Assembly (NCBI RefSeq): GCF_017498545.1
Contig: NZ_CP071793.1
Coordinates: forward strand, 5,357,001 to 5,421,000
Length of the DNA: 64,000 nucleotides
Direction of reading: 5' to 3'
Origin: Sulfidibacter corallicola
GTDB taxonomy: Bacteria; Acidobacteriota; Holophagae; Acanthopleuribacterales; Acanthopleuribacteraceae
A program made the translations under genes and the position numbers. Positions 35,762 through 44,621 of the stretch are shown here, one piece after another. The stretch's first letter is position 1. Each line of letters starts with the position of its first letter. The notes under the pieces are model-generated. The model searched no databases. It was not told the DNA's origin and saw nothing but the letters and a program-made list of their open reading frames with translations.

Positions 35762-37009
35762 ATGACGAACGGCAGCGTATCGAATTCATCTCCCGATCCG
35801 GCTCCCAAGAACCAGGTTCGTTGCCCGAACTGCGCACGATTCGGTCCCATCGGCGACGGCTGTTGTGTGTATTGCGGGGTGGTCTACGCCAAATTCCGGC
35901 GCCGAACTCGCCCGCCCGAAAAGGATCTCGTCACCGAGGCCGCCGCGTCCGTCCCGGCTCCCGGACCGATCGGCCCCTCGCAGTTGAAACGCCACGCCGC
36001 CTTCTTCCACAGCCTGGGTCGGATGCTCGAGAGCGGCCTGCCACTGGTCGGTGCGCTCCAGCAACTGACGACCTTGCCGGCACCACTCGGGCCTTTGGCT
36101 CGCGATCTGGTGCCTTCGTTGAACCGCGGCCAGGGCTTGATGCCGTCCCTGTACGCGCTGGCCCCTTCCTGGCCCTGCTACGTGTGGGCCCACCTGGAGG
36201 CCGGCGATCGGTCCGGCCATCTGGCGACCATGTGCCTCCGGCTCGGTGAGGAGATCCAAAGGCGCCGTACCCGTTTGCTCCAGCAGGTGTTCAACTTCCG
36301 CAACATCATGCTTTTCGTCTACTTCTTTTTGGCTTCGCTGTCCGTGGCGATCTCCGGTGCCGTTCGCGATCTGGATCCGGCCAAGGTCGATCAGGGGGTT
36401 GGTGCCGTCATCGACGGCATCGTCACGGGGATGATTCCGCGATTCCTGGGATACGGCACCATGGCGGTCTTGGCGATCGCCGCCTTTTGCTGGTTTCAAC
36501 TGCGCGGAAAGGACCTGCTGACCGAGCGTTCGCCCGCGTTCGAGCGACTGCGCCTCACCCTCCCCATCTTCTCCGGCGTGTTGATTCGGGAGTCGTTGGC
36601 GCGCTACCTGGACCTGCTGGTGACGCTGGTCGACAGCGGCCTGCCCATCACCAAGTGCTTGACCCTCGCCGCCGGCGACATCGAGTTTCCCCGGTGGCGG
36701 ACCCAGTTTCACGCCGTACGCGAGGTTTTGGAACGGGGCGGTGACCTGATTGACGGTTTCGCGCAGATCGACCATATCCCGCCGGAAGTGTCGGTTCAGC
36801 TCCGAACCGCGATGGTGACGGGCGAGTTCGGAGGAACCCTTCAGCACCAGGCGGCCGCGATGCGCGAGGAGGCGGTGAACTTCCGCAACGGGCTGCAGGC
36901 GGTCTACCTGGCTTTGGCGTTCCTGGTGGGCATCGTCTTGACGGTGATGGCCCTGGTCGCCGGCATGGGCGCCTGGATCCCGCTCTACGAAAAGGTCCTC
37001 GGCATCTGA
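35762..37009 (+). CDS. Type II secretion/type IV pilus GspF-like membrane protein with zinc ribbon
   Basis: A 415-residue protein. An N-terminal zinc ribbon (RCPNCARFGP, then CCVYCGVVYAK, CxxC-x12-CxxC) is followed from about residue 78 by two GspF/PilC platform domains. The first starts AAFFHSLGRMLESGLPLVGA and the second ARYLDLLVTLVDSGLPITKCL. Membrane helices lie near 180-200, 222-245 and at the C-terminus (about 378-405). GspF proteins are inner-membrane platforms of type II secretion and type IV pili. The zinc ribbon is unusual, and no pilin, ATPase or secretin gene is nearby, so this is an orphan copy of uncertain role. Confidence 0.75.
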   Translation: MTNGSVSNSSPDPAPKNQVRCPNCARFGPIGDGCCVYCGVVYAKFRRRTRPPEKDLVTEAAASVPAPGPIGPSQLKRHAAFFHSLGRMLESGLPLVGALQQLTTLPAPLGPLARDLVPSLNRGQGLMPSLYALAPSWPCYVWAHLEAGDRSGHLATMCLRLGEEIQRRRTRLLQQVFNFRNIMLFVYFFLASLSVAISGAVRDLDPAKVDQGVGAVIDGIVTGMIPRFLGYGTMAVLAIAAFCWFQLRGKDLLTERSPAFERLRLTLPIFSGVLIRESLARYLDLLVTLVDSGLPITKCLTLAAGDIEFPRWRTQFHAVREVLERGGDLIDGFAQIDHIPPEVSVQLRTAMVTGEFGGTLQHQAAAMREEAVNFRNGLQAVYLALAFLVGIVLTVMALVAGMGAWIPLYEKVLGI

Positions 37010-37081
37010 GGCGGTCTCTTCCTCCAACGAAGCAACGAGCGCTCGGGCTGGGAGTGCCCGCATTACGAAAGTGCCGTCGCG

Positions 37082-37230
37082 CCTGTAGGTTGGCCCGCTG
37101 GGCCGACGCGTCGAAGCAACGATTGCAACGAGAGTGAGTTACGCTAAAGAGCAAAGCCACTGTCTTCCCTCGAGGTGCGCAATCGAAGTCGAAAAATCCA
37201 CAATCCTCGCATCGTAAGAGGGGCGTCAAG
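37082..37230 (+). repeat. 149-bp module preceding MITE-like copy B
   Basis: This 149-base block begins CCTGTAGGTTGGCCCG, a variant of the terminal repeat, and ends directly at the left terminal repeat of copy B. The same 149-base block at 41058-41206 precedes copy C. It is absent beside copy A. Homology also continues about 30 bases further left, to GTGCCGTCGCG. Confidence 0.7.
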
Positions 37231-37562
37231 CCTGTAGGTGAGGGGGCCGCCCAGGCCAGCCTGCTCCACCAATCGAAGCGATTGGGTTTCGACTTGCGGC
37301 AGTGCTCGAGAGAGTCGCGTTCTCGGCTTTTTCCGATCCAAATATTCGGTAGCTTCGCAAAGATCGGCCGAGGTGAATGTCACTTCGATTTGTGGCCCGG
37401 TTCACTTGCGGGCACATCGCCCCTCTCCAAATGCGGGCACTGTCAGCACTGGCCACTCCGTTTTGGGAACCCTCTGCTGTAAGATGGGCTTCGCTCTCGT
37501 TGTAACGCTTTTGTTTCGATTGAGTTGCTTCGATTGGTTGAGCAAGCTGCTCAACCTACAGG
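37231..37562 (+). mobile_element. MITE-like element, copy B (332 bp)
   Basis: Left terminal repeat at 37231-37279 (49 bp) and a shortened right repeat at 37527-37562, which lacks the central GGCCTGGGCGGCC part. The interior matches copy C with small deletions. It sits between the convergent GspF-like and adenosine deaminase genes. A partial duplicate of its right half follows to about 37700. It has no coding capacity. Confidence 0.75.
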
Positions 37563-37777
37563 CGCAGCGACGCTTTTTAAATGAGGGCACTTCAGGCCTG
37601 AGTTGCTTCGTTTTGCGGGCCTTCCGCATCAAGATGGGCTTCGTTCTTGTTGTAACGCTCGTACTCCAAGCGGGTCGTTTCGATTGGTCGGGCTGCCAGC
37701 CTTACCGGACCTGCTCAACCCACCGGCTTTTCGTCGCTTGCGAAAACCGGTTCTTCACAGCCGTTCGAGAAACGCGA
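37563..37777. repeat. Degenerate partial repeats right of copy B
   Basis: Sequence from about 37610 to 37690 repeats the interior and end of copy B (GCATCAAGATGGGCTTCG, TTGTTGTAACGCT and GTTTCGATTGGT), implying tandem duplication or decay of a second copy. It is non-coding up to the adenosine deaminase stop. Confidence 0.6.
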
Positions 37778-38719
37778 TCAGCGGAATTCCAAACCGAAGG
37801 CCATGATCTCCAGTAATTTGTCCCACGAAATGCCGATGTCCTCCGCCAATTGATATTCGTTGAACAGATCCGTCTGAAAATAGAAGGGATCATCGGTATT
37901 CAGGGTCACCGGAATGCCGTACTCCAGGAATTTGAAGATCGGGTGCCGCTTGAGATTGGTGACCGTGCCCGTGCAGAGATTGCTGCTCAAGGAAACGTCG
38001 ATCGCGATTTGGCGCCCGGCCAGCTCTCGGCACAATTCGGGATCCCGTGCCGCGGAACAACCGTGGGCGATGCGGCGAATGTCGGTATGCTCGATCAGGG
38101 TTCGGATGTTCTCGGGTCCGTCGACCTCGCCCGCGTGGGCCACGACGAACAAGCCCGCCTCCTGGGCGCGCTCGAACAGCGGCAGGAACTGGGCCATGTC
38201 CAGGTCGGGCTGGCCGCCGCCCACGGAAAAACCGCGCACGTATTCGGGACGATCGTGCAACACCATCTCTAGGGTGCGACTCATGAACGGCAAGCCCATG
38301 TTGAGCACCGTGTCCAAAATGAAGCTGACCCGCAGCTTGGGGAATTGGGCCAGCGCGGCGCCGATGCCCTCGTGAATATCCACCAGCTCGCGGTGGAGCT
38401 TCTGGACATAGACTCCGGGCGAATATAAAACCTCCGCGTACTGCACACCCTGCCGTTCGAACTCGGCACACAGGTCTTCGGTCACCATTTGGAAATGGTC
38501 GCGGGTCTTGAGCAGGCGGTAGCCACTCATGAACTGCTCGAGAAACTCGACGAAACTGCTGGTTTTGAAACGACGCCGCAACGCCTCCGCGGCCAACCCG
38601 TTCCAAGGATGATCGGGTTTGGCGGAAGCCAGCTCGCGTGCGCGCTCCATGCGAAACGATCCTTCCAGGTGCACGTGCAGTTCGGCCTTGCCGATACTCC
38701 GAAAAGTCTCAAAGTTCAT
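37778..38719 (-). CDS. add: Adenosine deaminase family protein
   Basis: A 313-residue zinc deaminase of purine salvage converting adenosine to inosine. I chose ATG 38719 (GGGGGAAACC ahead) over the open frame to 38743. The family motifs are present in order: zinc-binding KAELHVHLEGS, the catalytic glutamate in VVAHAGEVDG, the histidine in RRIAHGCSA, and the aspartate pair in TLNTDDPFYF. Related subfamilies deaminate adenine or other purines, so the substrate is probable rather than proven. Length is typical. It follows nothing on its strand closely; the next gene upstream ends at 38757. Confidence 0.85.
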   Translation of the reverse strand: MNFETFRSIGKAELHVHLEGSFRMERARELASAKPDHPWNGLAAEALRRRFKTSSFVEFLEQFMSGYRLLKTRDHFQMVTEDLCAEFERQGVQYAEVLYSPGVYVQKLHRELVDIHEGIGAALAQFPKLRVSFILDTVLNMGLPFMSRTLEMVLHDRPEYVRGFSVGGGQPDLDMAQFLPLFERAQEAGLFVVAHAGEVDGPENIRTLIEHTDIRRIAHGCSAARDPELCRELAGRQIAIDVSLSSNLCTGTVTNLKRHPIFKFLEYGIPVTLNTDDPFYFQTDLFNEYQLAEDIGISWDKLLEIMAFGLEFR

Positions 38720-38756
38720 GGTTTCCCCCGGTAACCGCCTCATTTGGAGGCGATGG

Positions 38757-39671
38757 TCATCCCCCGATGTCCATCAAATGCCATCGCGCCGACGGCATGT
38801 CATAGTCTACCCCATCCACCAGGAGGCGCGCCCGCGGGCCGCCGAACCGGAACGATTTGTAATGACGGTAGAGCGGCTGATCCAATGTCAAAACGCGCAT
38901 CCGGGCTTGCGAGCCCCAGCCGTCGCGAAGGATCAGCAATTTTCGATCGGGGTCGTGGGCCACGACGCGAAACGAGGTCGCGGCCGTTTCGATTGTCGCA
39001 CGTTGGGGCACAAAACGCAGATATATCGGTCCGCCAAACGCCATCGCTCCCTTTCGCTCGGGCGAAATCCGGTGGGATGTCGTTTCGATCCAGCGACCTG
39101 AAGGCGAATCCAGGCGACGCAGGTGTGGCAGGGCGTCGCCCAAAACGTGCAGCAACCTCAGGGCGGGAACATGGATGGACGCCGTCGGGTTGGCTGCGGC
39201 GAAGGATCGCAGGGACTCCGGAGGCGCGGACAATGGCCGCATCCACTCGTCGAGCCAGTACATCAAGGCCCGAGTCGGCGGCTGGCGCATCGCGAAGGAG
39301 AAGCTGGAAACGTGGAAACCGAGCGCTTCGCAGGTCAGGGAAATGGAGAAAGTCCAGGTCGTGGTGGTCGTGTGCGATGTGTCCAAGCGCGCAAGGAAGT
39401 GGCCCGACTCGCGATGGTGGGTCATTTGAAAGGAAAGCGGGTTGTCGCGGGTGGCCAGCCAGGTCGCCCACAAGCGGCGTTGTCGACCGAACTCGGGCGG
39501 TTCGATTCGCTCCGACAGGACGGAGGTTTCGTGCCGCTCTTGCAGCCAAGGGCCGTCGGGCAGGCGATGAGCCGTGATTCGCTCGCAACTCGTCGCCTCG
39601 GCGCAGCCCTCGGGGGTCCACGACCATTGGCGACGTTCGATTCGGTTGCGGCAGAGCGCCCGCTCGCTCAT
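38757..39671 (-). CDS. Unknown protein coupled to the TldD-like gene
   Basis: A 304-residue protein of unknown family. The reading frame is open to 39833, but ATG 39671 overlaps the TldD-like stop codon (ATGA), so it is translationally coupled to that gene. It is rich in Arg, Trp and Thr, without signal peptide or clear membrane helix. A beta-rich C-terminal half (SFRVVAHDPDRKLLILRDGW) can be seen. TldD proteins normally work with a TldE/PmbA partner. The position makes this a candidate partner, but I see no PmbA motif. Confidence 0.55.
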   Translation of the reverse strand: MSERALCRNRIERRQWSWTPEGCAEATSCERITAHRLPDGPWLQERHETSVLSERIEPPEFGRQRRLWATWLATRDNPLSFQMTHHRESGHFLARLDTSHTTTTTWTFSISLTCEALGFHVSSFSFAMRQPPTRALMYWLDEWMRPLSAPPESLRSFAAANPTASIHVPALRLLHVLGDALPHLRRLDSPSGRWIETTSHRISPERKGAMAFGGPIYLRFVPQRATIETAATSFRVVAHDPDRKLLILRDGWGSQARMRVLTLDQPLYRHYKSFRFGGPRARLLVDGVDYDMPSARWHLMDIGG

Positions 39672-40891
39672 GTGGCTTCTCCTCTCAGAAGCAGGGACGG
39701 CATACCCAACCCCATCGGCACGGCCTGGTGTTGCTTCATGCACCAATGGACCACGGGATCCACCTGAAAATCGCGGCCTACCCCTACGATGCGGGCCAGC
39801 AGGTCCAAGGTCTGCCATTCGATCGAGGTCCAATTCAGGTAAGCCCGCGGCTGGCCGTGCTCCAGATAGAAAACCGGTCCCGTCAATACCTTGACGCGAT
39901 CACTGCCCGGCAGCCAGTTCCCGCCCTGCAACCAACAGACGTAATAGCCGCGAGGCATGCCTGCCAGCCAGGCATCGGGGTCGCCCGAACCGGGCCGCAC
40001 CATGAAGTTCGAGGCGCGCACCAGTGGCAGATCGCGGAAGCTGGCGCGCCGCCAAACCCCGCGCCCCCGGCTCAAGTCGCCCACCAGAATGCCGCGATGA
40101 ACCAGTGTCGTGGCCGAGGCCTGCCATCCGATATCGTCGAAGTCCATGCTCCCGGCCAGTCCCGCCAGATCCGGCCGATCCATGACGGTCAGATCGTGAT
40201 GGGAGATCAGTTGGCCCTGGCGGCCTTTCAAGGGACTGTGCGCCAGGTATTCGGCCTCCAAGGCATGACCCAGGGCCTCGTGCAACAGGGTGCCGCAGTA
40301 GGGCGACAAGACCATCGGCAGGCTTGGGTCCAGGTGGGTCAGGGCCGGCAACAGGCGTGGCCACTCTTCCCAGGGCCCGCGACGGAAGGCCGGTGTGCCC
40401 TGTTCGGTGCAGCCGAAGGCGCTGTCCCAACTGCCGCCGAGTCGCAACGCGCCCCAAAAGCTTTGATACTCGCGGAGTGGACCGCGGCGGCCACCGGTCT
40501 GGCGGCGACGAACGAGGACCCTCGCGGTGAGTCCGGCATCGGTATCGCGGAATCGTTCCAGAAACGTCTGCAGCTCGGCGATACAGGCGTGCGCGCGTTC
40601 CAGCAGTTTCGGATCGACGCGGGCCCCCGCGGCCTTTTGCGATTGTCGCATGCCTTGCGGGGTCGTGCGGGCGTGGTAGACAACCCGACCCGCCCGTGTG
40701 GAAATCAGGGATTCGGGCCGGGCGACGGAACCCGTCAAGGTCGCCGAAACCTGGCTTTCAAACATCTGGTGGTCGCGAGGACGCAACGGCAAGACTCCTT
40801 GGAAACGAGCAGGCGACATCGGGGCGCGGAGCGCCTGGTACGAGCCGAAGCGACAGGCCTGAAGGGTGCCCGGATCGAGGCGCGATGCCAC
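39668..40891 (-). CDS. TldD-like metalloprotease, divergent
   Basis: A 407-residue protein with the TldD zinc signature HEALGH (HExxxH, residues 204-209) in a LLHEALGHALEAEYL helix, preceded by the VLSPYCGTL strand. In TldD/TldE complexes the TldD subunit supplies this active site and degrades or trims unfolded peptides, including precursors of ribosomal peptides such as microcin B17. The protein is shorter than the typical 450-480 residues, and the C-terminal substrate-binding part diverges (GYYVCWLQGGNW in place of the usual region). The frame opens at GTG 40891; ATG at codon 25 is an alternative. It is coupled by ATGA to the unknown gene downstream. Confidence 0.75.
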   Translation of the reverse strand: MASRLDPGTLQACRFGSYQALRAPMSPARFQGVLPLRPRDHQMFESQVSATLTGSVARPESLISTRAGRVVYHARTTPQGMRQSQKAAGARVDPKLLERAHACIAELQTFLERFRDTDAGLTARVLVRRRQTGGRRGPLREYQSFWGALRLGGSWDSAFGCTEQGTPAFRRGPWEEWPRLLPALTHLDPSLPMVLSPYCGTLLHEALGHALEAEYLAHSPLKGRQGQLISHHDLTVMDRPDLAGLAGSMDFDDIGWQASATTLVHRGILVGDLSRGRGVWRRASFRDLPLVRASNFMVRPGSGDPDAWLAGMPRGYYVCWLQGGNWLPGSDRVKVLTGPVFYLEHGQPRAYLNWTSIEWQTLDLLARIVGVGRDFQVDPVVHWCMKQHQAVPMGLGMPSLLLRGEAT

Positions 40892-41057
40892 CCGACATGC
40901 TCAATCGCGCCTAAATCATAAAGGGCTCATGCGGTTGCGTCCAGGCGGGATTTACGAAAACGCGCTGGGCGCCCGAATCGCCCCAACGGGGAGTCACGGG
41001 GTTCACGATAACTGTCGAACTCCTTGGAGTACCCGAGCCTTTGTAAGTGGTGTCAAG
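40892..41057. other. Upstream region of the TldD-like gene
   Basis: 166 bases between the TldD-like start and the repeat block. It presumably contains the TldD-like promoter. No clear hexamers were seen. Confidence 0.35.
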
Positions 41058-41206
41058 CCTGTAGGTTGGCCCGTCGGGCCGACACGTCGAAGCAACATTT
41101 GCATCGAAAGTGGGTTTCGCCGAAGAGCGAAGCCATTATCTTCCCTTGAAGTGCGCAATCGAAGTTGCTAAATCCACAATCCCCGCATCGAAAGAGGGGC
41201 GTCAAG
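41058..41206 (+). repeat. 149-bp module preceding MITE-like copy C
   Basis: Counterpart of 37082-37230: same length and order, with scattered substitutions. It begins CCTGTAGGTTGGCCCG and runs into the left terminal repeat of copy C, so copies B and C share a composite structure. Confidence 0.7.
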
Positions 41207-41579
41207 GCTGTAGGTGAGGGGGCCGCCCAGGCCAGCTTGCTCCACCAATCGAAGCGATTTGGTTCCGACTTGTTTCAGTGCTCGAGAGAGTCGCGTTCTC
41301 GGCTTTGTCCGATTCGGATAATCGGTAGCTTCGCTCCTGGATCCAAAGATCAGCCGAGGAGAATGTCGCTTCGATTGGTGGAACAAGCCGCCTGCGCGGC
41401 CCGCTTCACTTGCGGCCACAATGTCCCTCTCCAGGTGCGGGCACAGTCGCTACTGGCCACTCCGTTTTGGAGACCTTCAGCATCAAGAGAGGCTTCGCTC
41501 CTGCTGTAACGCTCTTGTTTCGATTGAGTTGCTTCGATTGGTTGAGCAAGCTGGCCTGGGCGGCCCCCTCACCTACAGG
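41207..41579 (+). mobile_element. MITE-like element, copy C (373 bp)
   Basis: Terminal inverted repeats at 41207-41255 and 41531-41579 (49 bp each, nearly identical arms). Its length equals copy A exactly and the interior matches A in inverted orientation. It lies between the TldD-like gene's promoter side and the end of the PAS kinase gene. There is no frame longer than about 90 codons, and all such frames follow the repeat rather than a protein family. About 45 bases outside the right repeat also match the outside of copy A. Confidence 0.75.
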
Positions 41580-41683
41580 CGCGACGGCGCTCACTGTTTG
41601 CGGGCACTTCAGGCGTGGATCGCTTCGACAACCTACCGGGCAGCACGACTCTCTCGTTCGGGCGGGAACTGCGAGCGCGTGAC

Positions 41684-44014
41684 TCAGCCGAGCTGACCCA
41701 CGCGAATCAACACCGTGGTGCCGGCTTCCGGTTTGCTTTGAATGTCGATGTCGCCACCCAGCAAATTCAGGTACTCCCGCACGATGGCCAATCCCAGGCC
41801 CAGATGGTCCTTTCCGCCGCGATCCGCCGCACCCTGTGCGAACGGTTCGAAGAAGTGATCCTGCACCGCGGGATCGATGCCTTTGCCCGTATCCCGTACG
41901 GCGAGCCAGAGCGCGTCGCGCTCCAGGTAACCCTCCACCTCGATCTTGCCCGATACCGTGAACCGCACCGCGTTGTCCAGCACGTGGCGCAGCGCCATTT
42001 CGATCAGGTGCACATCGGTGGAAATCTTGAGGTCCAGGCTCAGGACGTTGTTGACGATGTGGTAGGTCACGCCGTTGGGCAGTCGGGTGGGCCGAATGCG
42101 TTCCAGCAATTCGTCCAACATCACGCGGGCCCCGCAGATCTCCTGCAGCGGATGGATTTTACCGGCCTGTAGCTGTAGGAATTCGACGGCCGTTTCGAGC
42201 ATGGTCAACAGGTTGTTGATCTGTTCTTCGACGATCGCCACGTCTTCCTTCTGCTCGGCGGTCAGGGTGGCTTCCAGGTCTTTGCGCAACAAACTGGTGT
42301 AGCCCATGATCACGTGAATCGGAATCTTGATCTTGCGGATCAGGGTTTCGGAGAAGTTGCGGTTGATATCACCTGATTTTTCCAGCTGGGTGCAGGTTTC
42401 GCTCACCTGTTCCAGGCGCTCTTCCAAGACCCGATACTCGCGTTCGAAGGCTTCGGGTCCCTCGGCCTGGGCCCGCAGCAACTCTTCCAGCCGCATTTGC
42501 GGCGTGCGGTTGGTGAGCAGGGCGAGGAAGCCCGGTTGCTCTTCGGCCTCGAAGTGGTAGGGCACCGTATCCAAGTAGAAGTGGAGGATTTCACCCGACT
42601 TCGACTTCAATTCGATTTCCTGGTTGTGGACGTGCTCGCCGCGCAGGAATCGACGGATGTACTTGTTGAACTTCAGGCGCTGCTCGTCGCGTGTGAACAA
42701 TTCCGTCACGAACGAGACCCGTTTCAGGCTGCGATCCGAATAACCCAGGCAATCCAGCAGGTAGCGGTTCACCAGGGCCACCGATCCGTCCGGTTTGAAA
42801 CCCAGCACGCCGAGCGGTACCCGGTCCAAAAGCTTTTCCAGGTTCAGGTGGGCGCGCGCCAGGCCGTCCTTCAACTGGGCGAGCTCGCTGCGATCGATGA
42901 TTTCCACCAGCAACAGGGAACCGTCGCTGTCGCTGTGGACCGAAATCGAGAGGTCGGCCGGGAACATGTCGTCGTTGTGGGTCACGCAGGTGATGCGGTG
43001 AACCTGGTAATGGCCGTGTTGCAGCGAGCCGGAGACCTGGTCGAACAGGTCCATCCAATCTTCGGGTCGGAACAGATCGCGGAAGCTGAGATGGATTTTT
43101 TGCTTTTTGGTCACCTTGAAACGGCGCGAAAAGGCCTGGTTCCAGTCGTGAATGCGGAAGTTCTTGGGGTTGACCAGCAACACCGGGTGACTGTAGGCCT
43201 GAAGCAGCGAATCCGCCCGCCGGCGTAGGCTCTTGACCTGGAGGTGTGCCTCCATCGCTTTTTGTTCCAGGAGTTTCACGAAATCGTTGGCCTTTCGCTC
43301 GGCTTCCTTTTCGCGAGTGATGTCCACCAGCACGCCGACGATGAAACGCCGGTCACCGGGCACGTCCACCAGGTAGCAGGACTCGAGTGCGGTTTTGACC
43401 GAGCCGTTGCGACAGCGGAACCGGAATTCGTGATGGTCGAAAAAACCGTCGCGGAACAGGTGGTCCAACATGATCGCGCGCTCTTCGCTTTCCAGGTAGA
43501 GATCCTGCTCGATGTCCACGTTGAGCAGGTCCTCGATCGAATCGAAGCCGAGCATTTGGACCAGGGCTTCGTTGCACTGCAGGAACTTGCCCTCGATGGA
43601 GGAGATGTACATCCCGTCGCGCGCGTTGAAGAAAATGGTTTCGTAGGGTTCGATCAGGCTGTGACTGCGGGTGACCTTGCCGGAGGCTTTTTCGGAAATG
43701 GTGACGATGGTGTGGTCGAACCAGGCCAGGATGTTTTGCAGTTCATCGGTTTCACCGGCCTCGATCATCTGGGCCACCAAGGCATTCTTGAATCGCTGTA
43801 GCTGGTAAATGACGTCGGCGAGGCTGTCCTCGGTGTTCTCCAGCATCCACAGCAGGTTTTGGTCGATGGGCAGGTTCCCGGCCAGGTAGTCGGTGAGTGA
43901 TTGATAGATTTTCATCCAAGCCGGAGGGACGCCGATCACGTCACGGCTGGCGAAGGCTTCGATGGTCTGTTCAACCCATTTTTTGAGATTGTGGGGGCTC
44001 AAGGCAGTCGACAT
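41684..44014 (-). CDS. Multi-PAS HATPase protein, histidine-kinase-like with H-box His replaced by Arg
   Basis: A 776-residue cytoplasmic signalling protein. A helical N-terminal region (1-125) leads to PAS domains at about 125-245 (EPYETIFFNARDGMYISS), 270-380 and 395-505. Next come a dimerisation helix region and a HATPase domain. The H-box reads LIRKIKIPIHVIMGYTSLL, where kinases have S-H-E-x-R-T-P. Arg560 (codon CGC at 42335-42337) replaces the phospho-acceptor histidine. The ATP-binding site is intact: N-box ALRHVLDNAVRF (Asn681), VRDTGKGID, FFEPF and HLGLGLAIV. It therefore probably binds ATP but cannot autophosphorylate in the usual way. No regulator gene is adjacent. Confidence 0.8.
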   Translation of the reverse strand: MSTALSPHNLKKWVEQTIEAFASRDVIGVPPAWMKIYQSLTDYLAGNLPIDQNLLWMLENTEDSLADVIYQLQRFKNALVAQMIEAGETDELQNILAWFDHTIVTISEKASGKVTRSHSLIEPYETIFFNARDGMYISSIEGKFLQCNEALVQMLGFDSIEDLLNVDIEQDLYLESEERAIMLDHLFRDGFFDHHEFRFRCRNGSVKTALESCYLVDVPGDRRFIVGVLVDITREKEAERKANDFVKLLEQKAMEAHLQVKSLRRRADSLLQAYSHPVLLVNPKNFRIHDWNQAFSRRFKVTKKQKIHLSFRDLFRPEDWMDLFDQVSGSLQHGHYQVHRITCVTHNDDMFPADLSISVHSDSDGSLLLVEIIDRSELAQLKDGLARAHLNLEKLLDRVPLGVLGFKPDGSVALVNRYLLDCLGYSDRSLKRVSFVTELFTRDEQRLKFNKYIRRFLRGEHVHNQEIELKSKSGEILHFYLDTVPYHFEAEEQPGFLALLTNRTPQMRLEELLRAQAEGPEAFEREYRVLEERLEQVSETCTQLEKSGDINRNFSETLIRKIKIPIHVIMGYTSLLRKDLEATLTAEQKEDVAIVEEQINNLLTMLETAVEFLQLQAGKIHPLQEICGARVMLDELLERIRPTRLPNGVTYHIVNNVLSLDLKISTDVHLIEMALRHVLDNAVRFTVSGKIEVEGYLERDALWLAVRDTGKGIDPAVQDHFFEPFAQGAADRGGKDHLGLGLAIVREYLNLLGGDIDIQSKPEAGTTVLIRVGQLG

Positions 44015-44621
44015 GAGATCCTTCCTAGGTGCCGCTCGGGAAAGAGCCGGGATGCGGAGAATGGCTCATCCACGAAAGCGGTTGTCGGGAACCGTTTCGT
44101 CCTTTTGGGTTTACGAGATACGCGGGCTCTTGAGTCCGTGCCTGAGTGCAAAACACTTGAAAAAAAGAGTGAGAGAGACCCCCTCGCTTACATGGAAGTG
44201 AAAACACGAGAGCGTGTGGGTCGAGCATGGGCATGAGAGGAAGCCGCGAATTCGAGATGTTGTAGCTTGGAGCTTTCCTATTGTATGCCGAACGGCGCAT
44301 TTTTTCAATTGGAAGTCCATCCTGATGACGCATCGTGTCATAGGCTTTGCCGATCTGGTAAATAAGTGTTTTCAAGAAGGTTGGCGTAAAGTGTCGCTCG
44401 GGTTTTTTGGGGGCGCGGGAGGTAATTTGGTTCCCGCGGAAACCCGGGTCCAGGACGGTCGGCAAGTCCCTCGACACCTTTCACTCGGCACGCGGCGGCG
44501 GGTCGGGCTCACATGCAGGGTAGTGGGGGTTCGAACCCACAGGTTTCGCTTTGTTCGAAGCCCGAAAAAAGAGGGCGCCTGTCGTGGCGGGGTCGATCGG
44601 CGATGGGCTCGTGGCCCGATC
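44015..44621. other. Gap of 607 bases, upstream of the PAS protein gene
   Basis: This should hold the promoter of the PAS protein gene. The part at 44250-44400 is AT-richer. A palindrome GGGTTCGAACCC near 44526-44540 imitates a tRNA T-arm but no tRNA can be folded around it. No credible gene was found. Confidence 0.4.

Noticed and set aside
44515..44555. tRNA-like T-arm (GGGTTCGAACCC)
   Set aside because: The palindrome cannot be extended into a 5-bp T stem with a 7-base loop on either strand, and no acceptor, D or anticodon arms fit around it.
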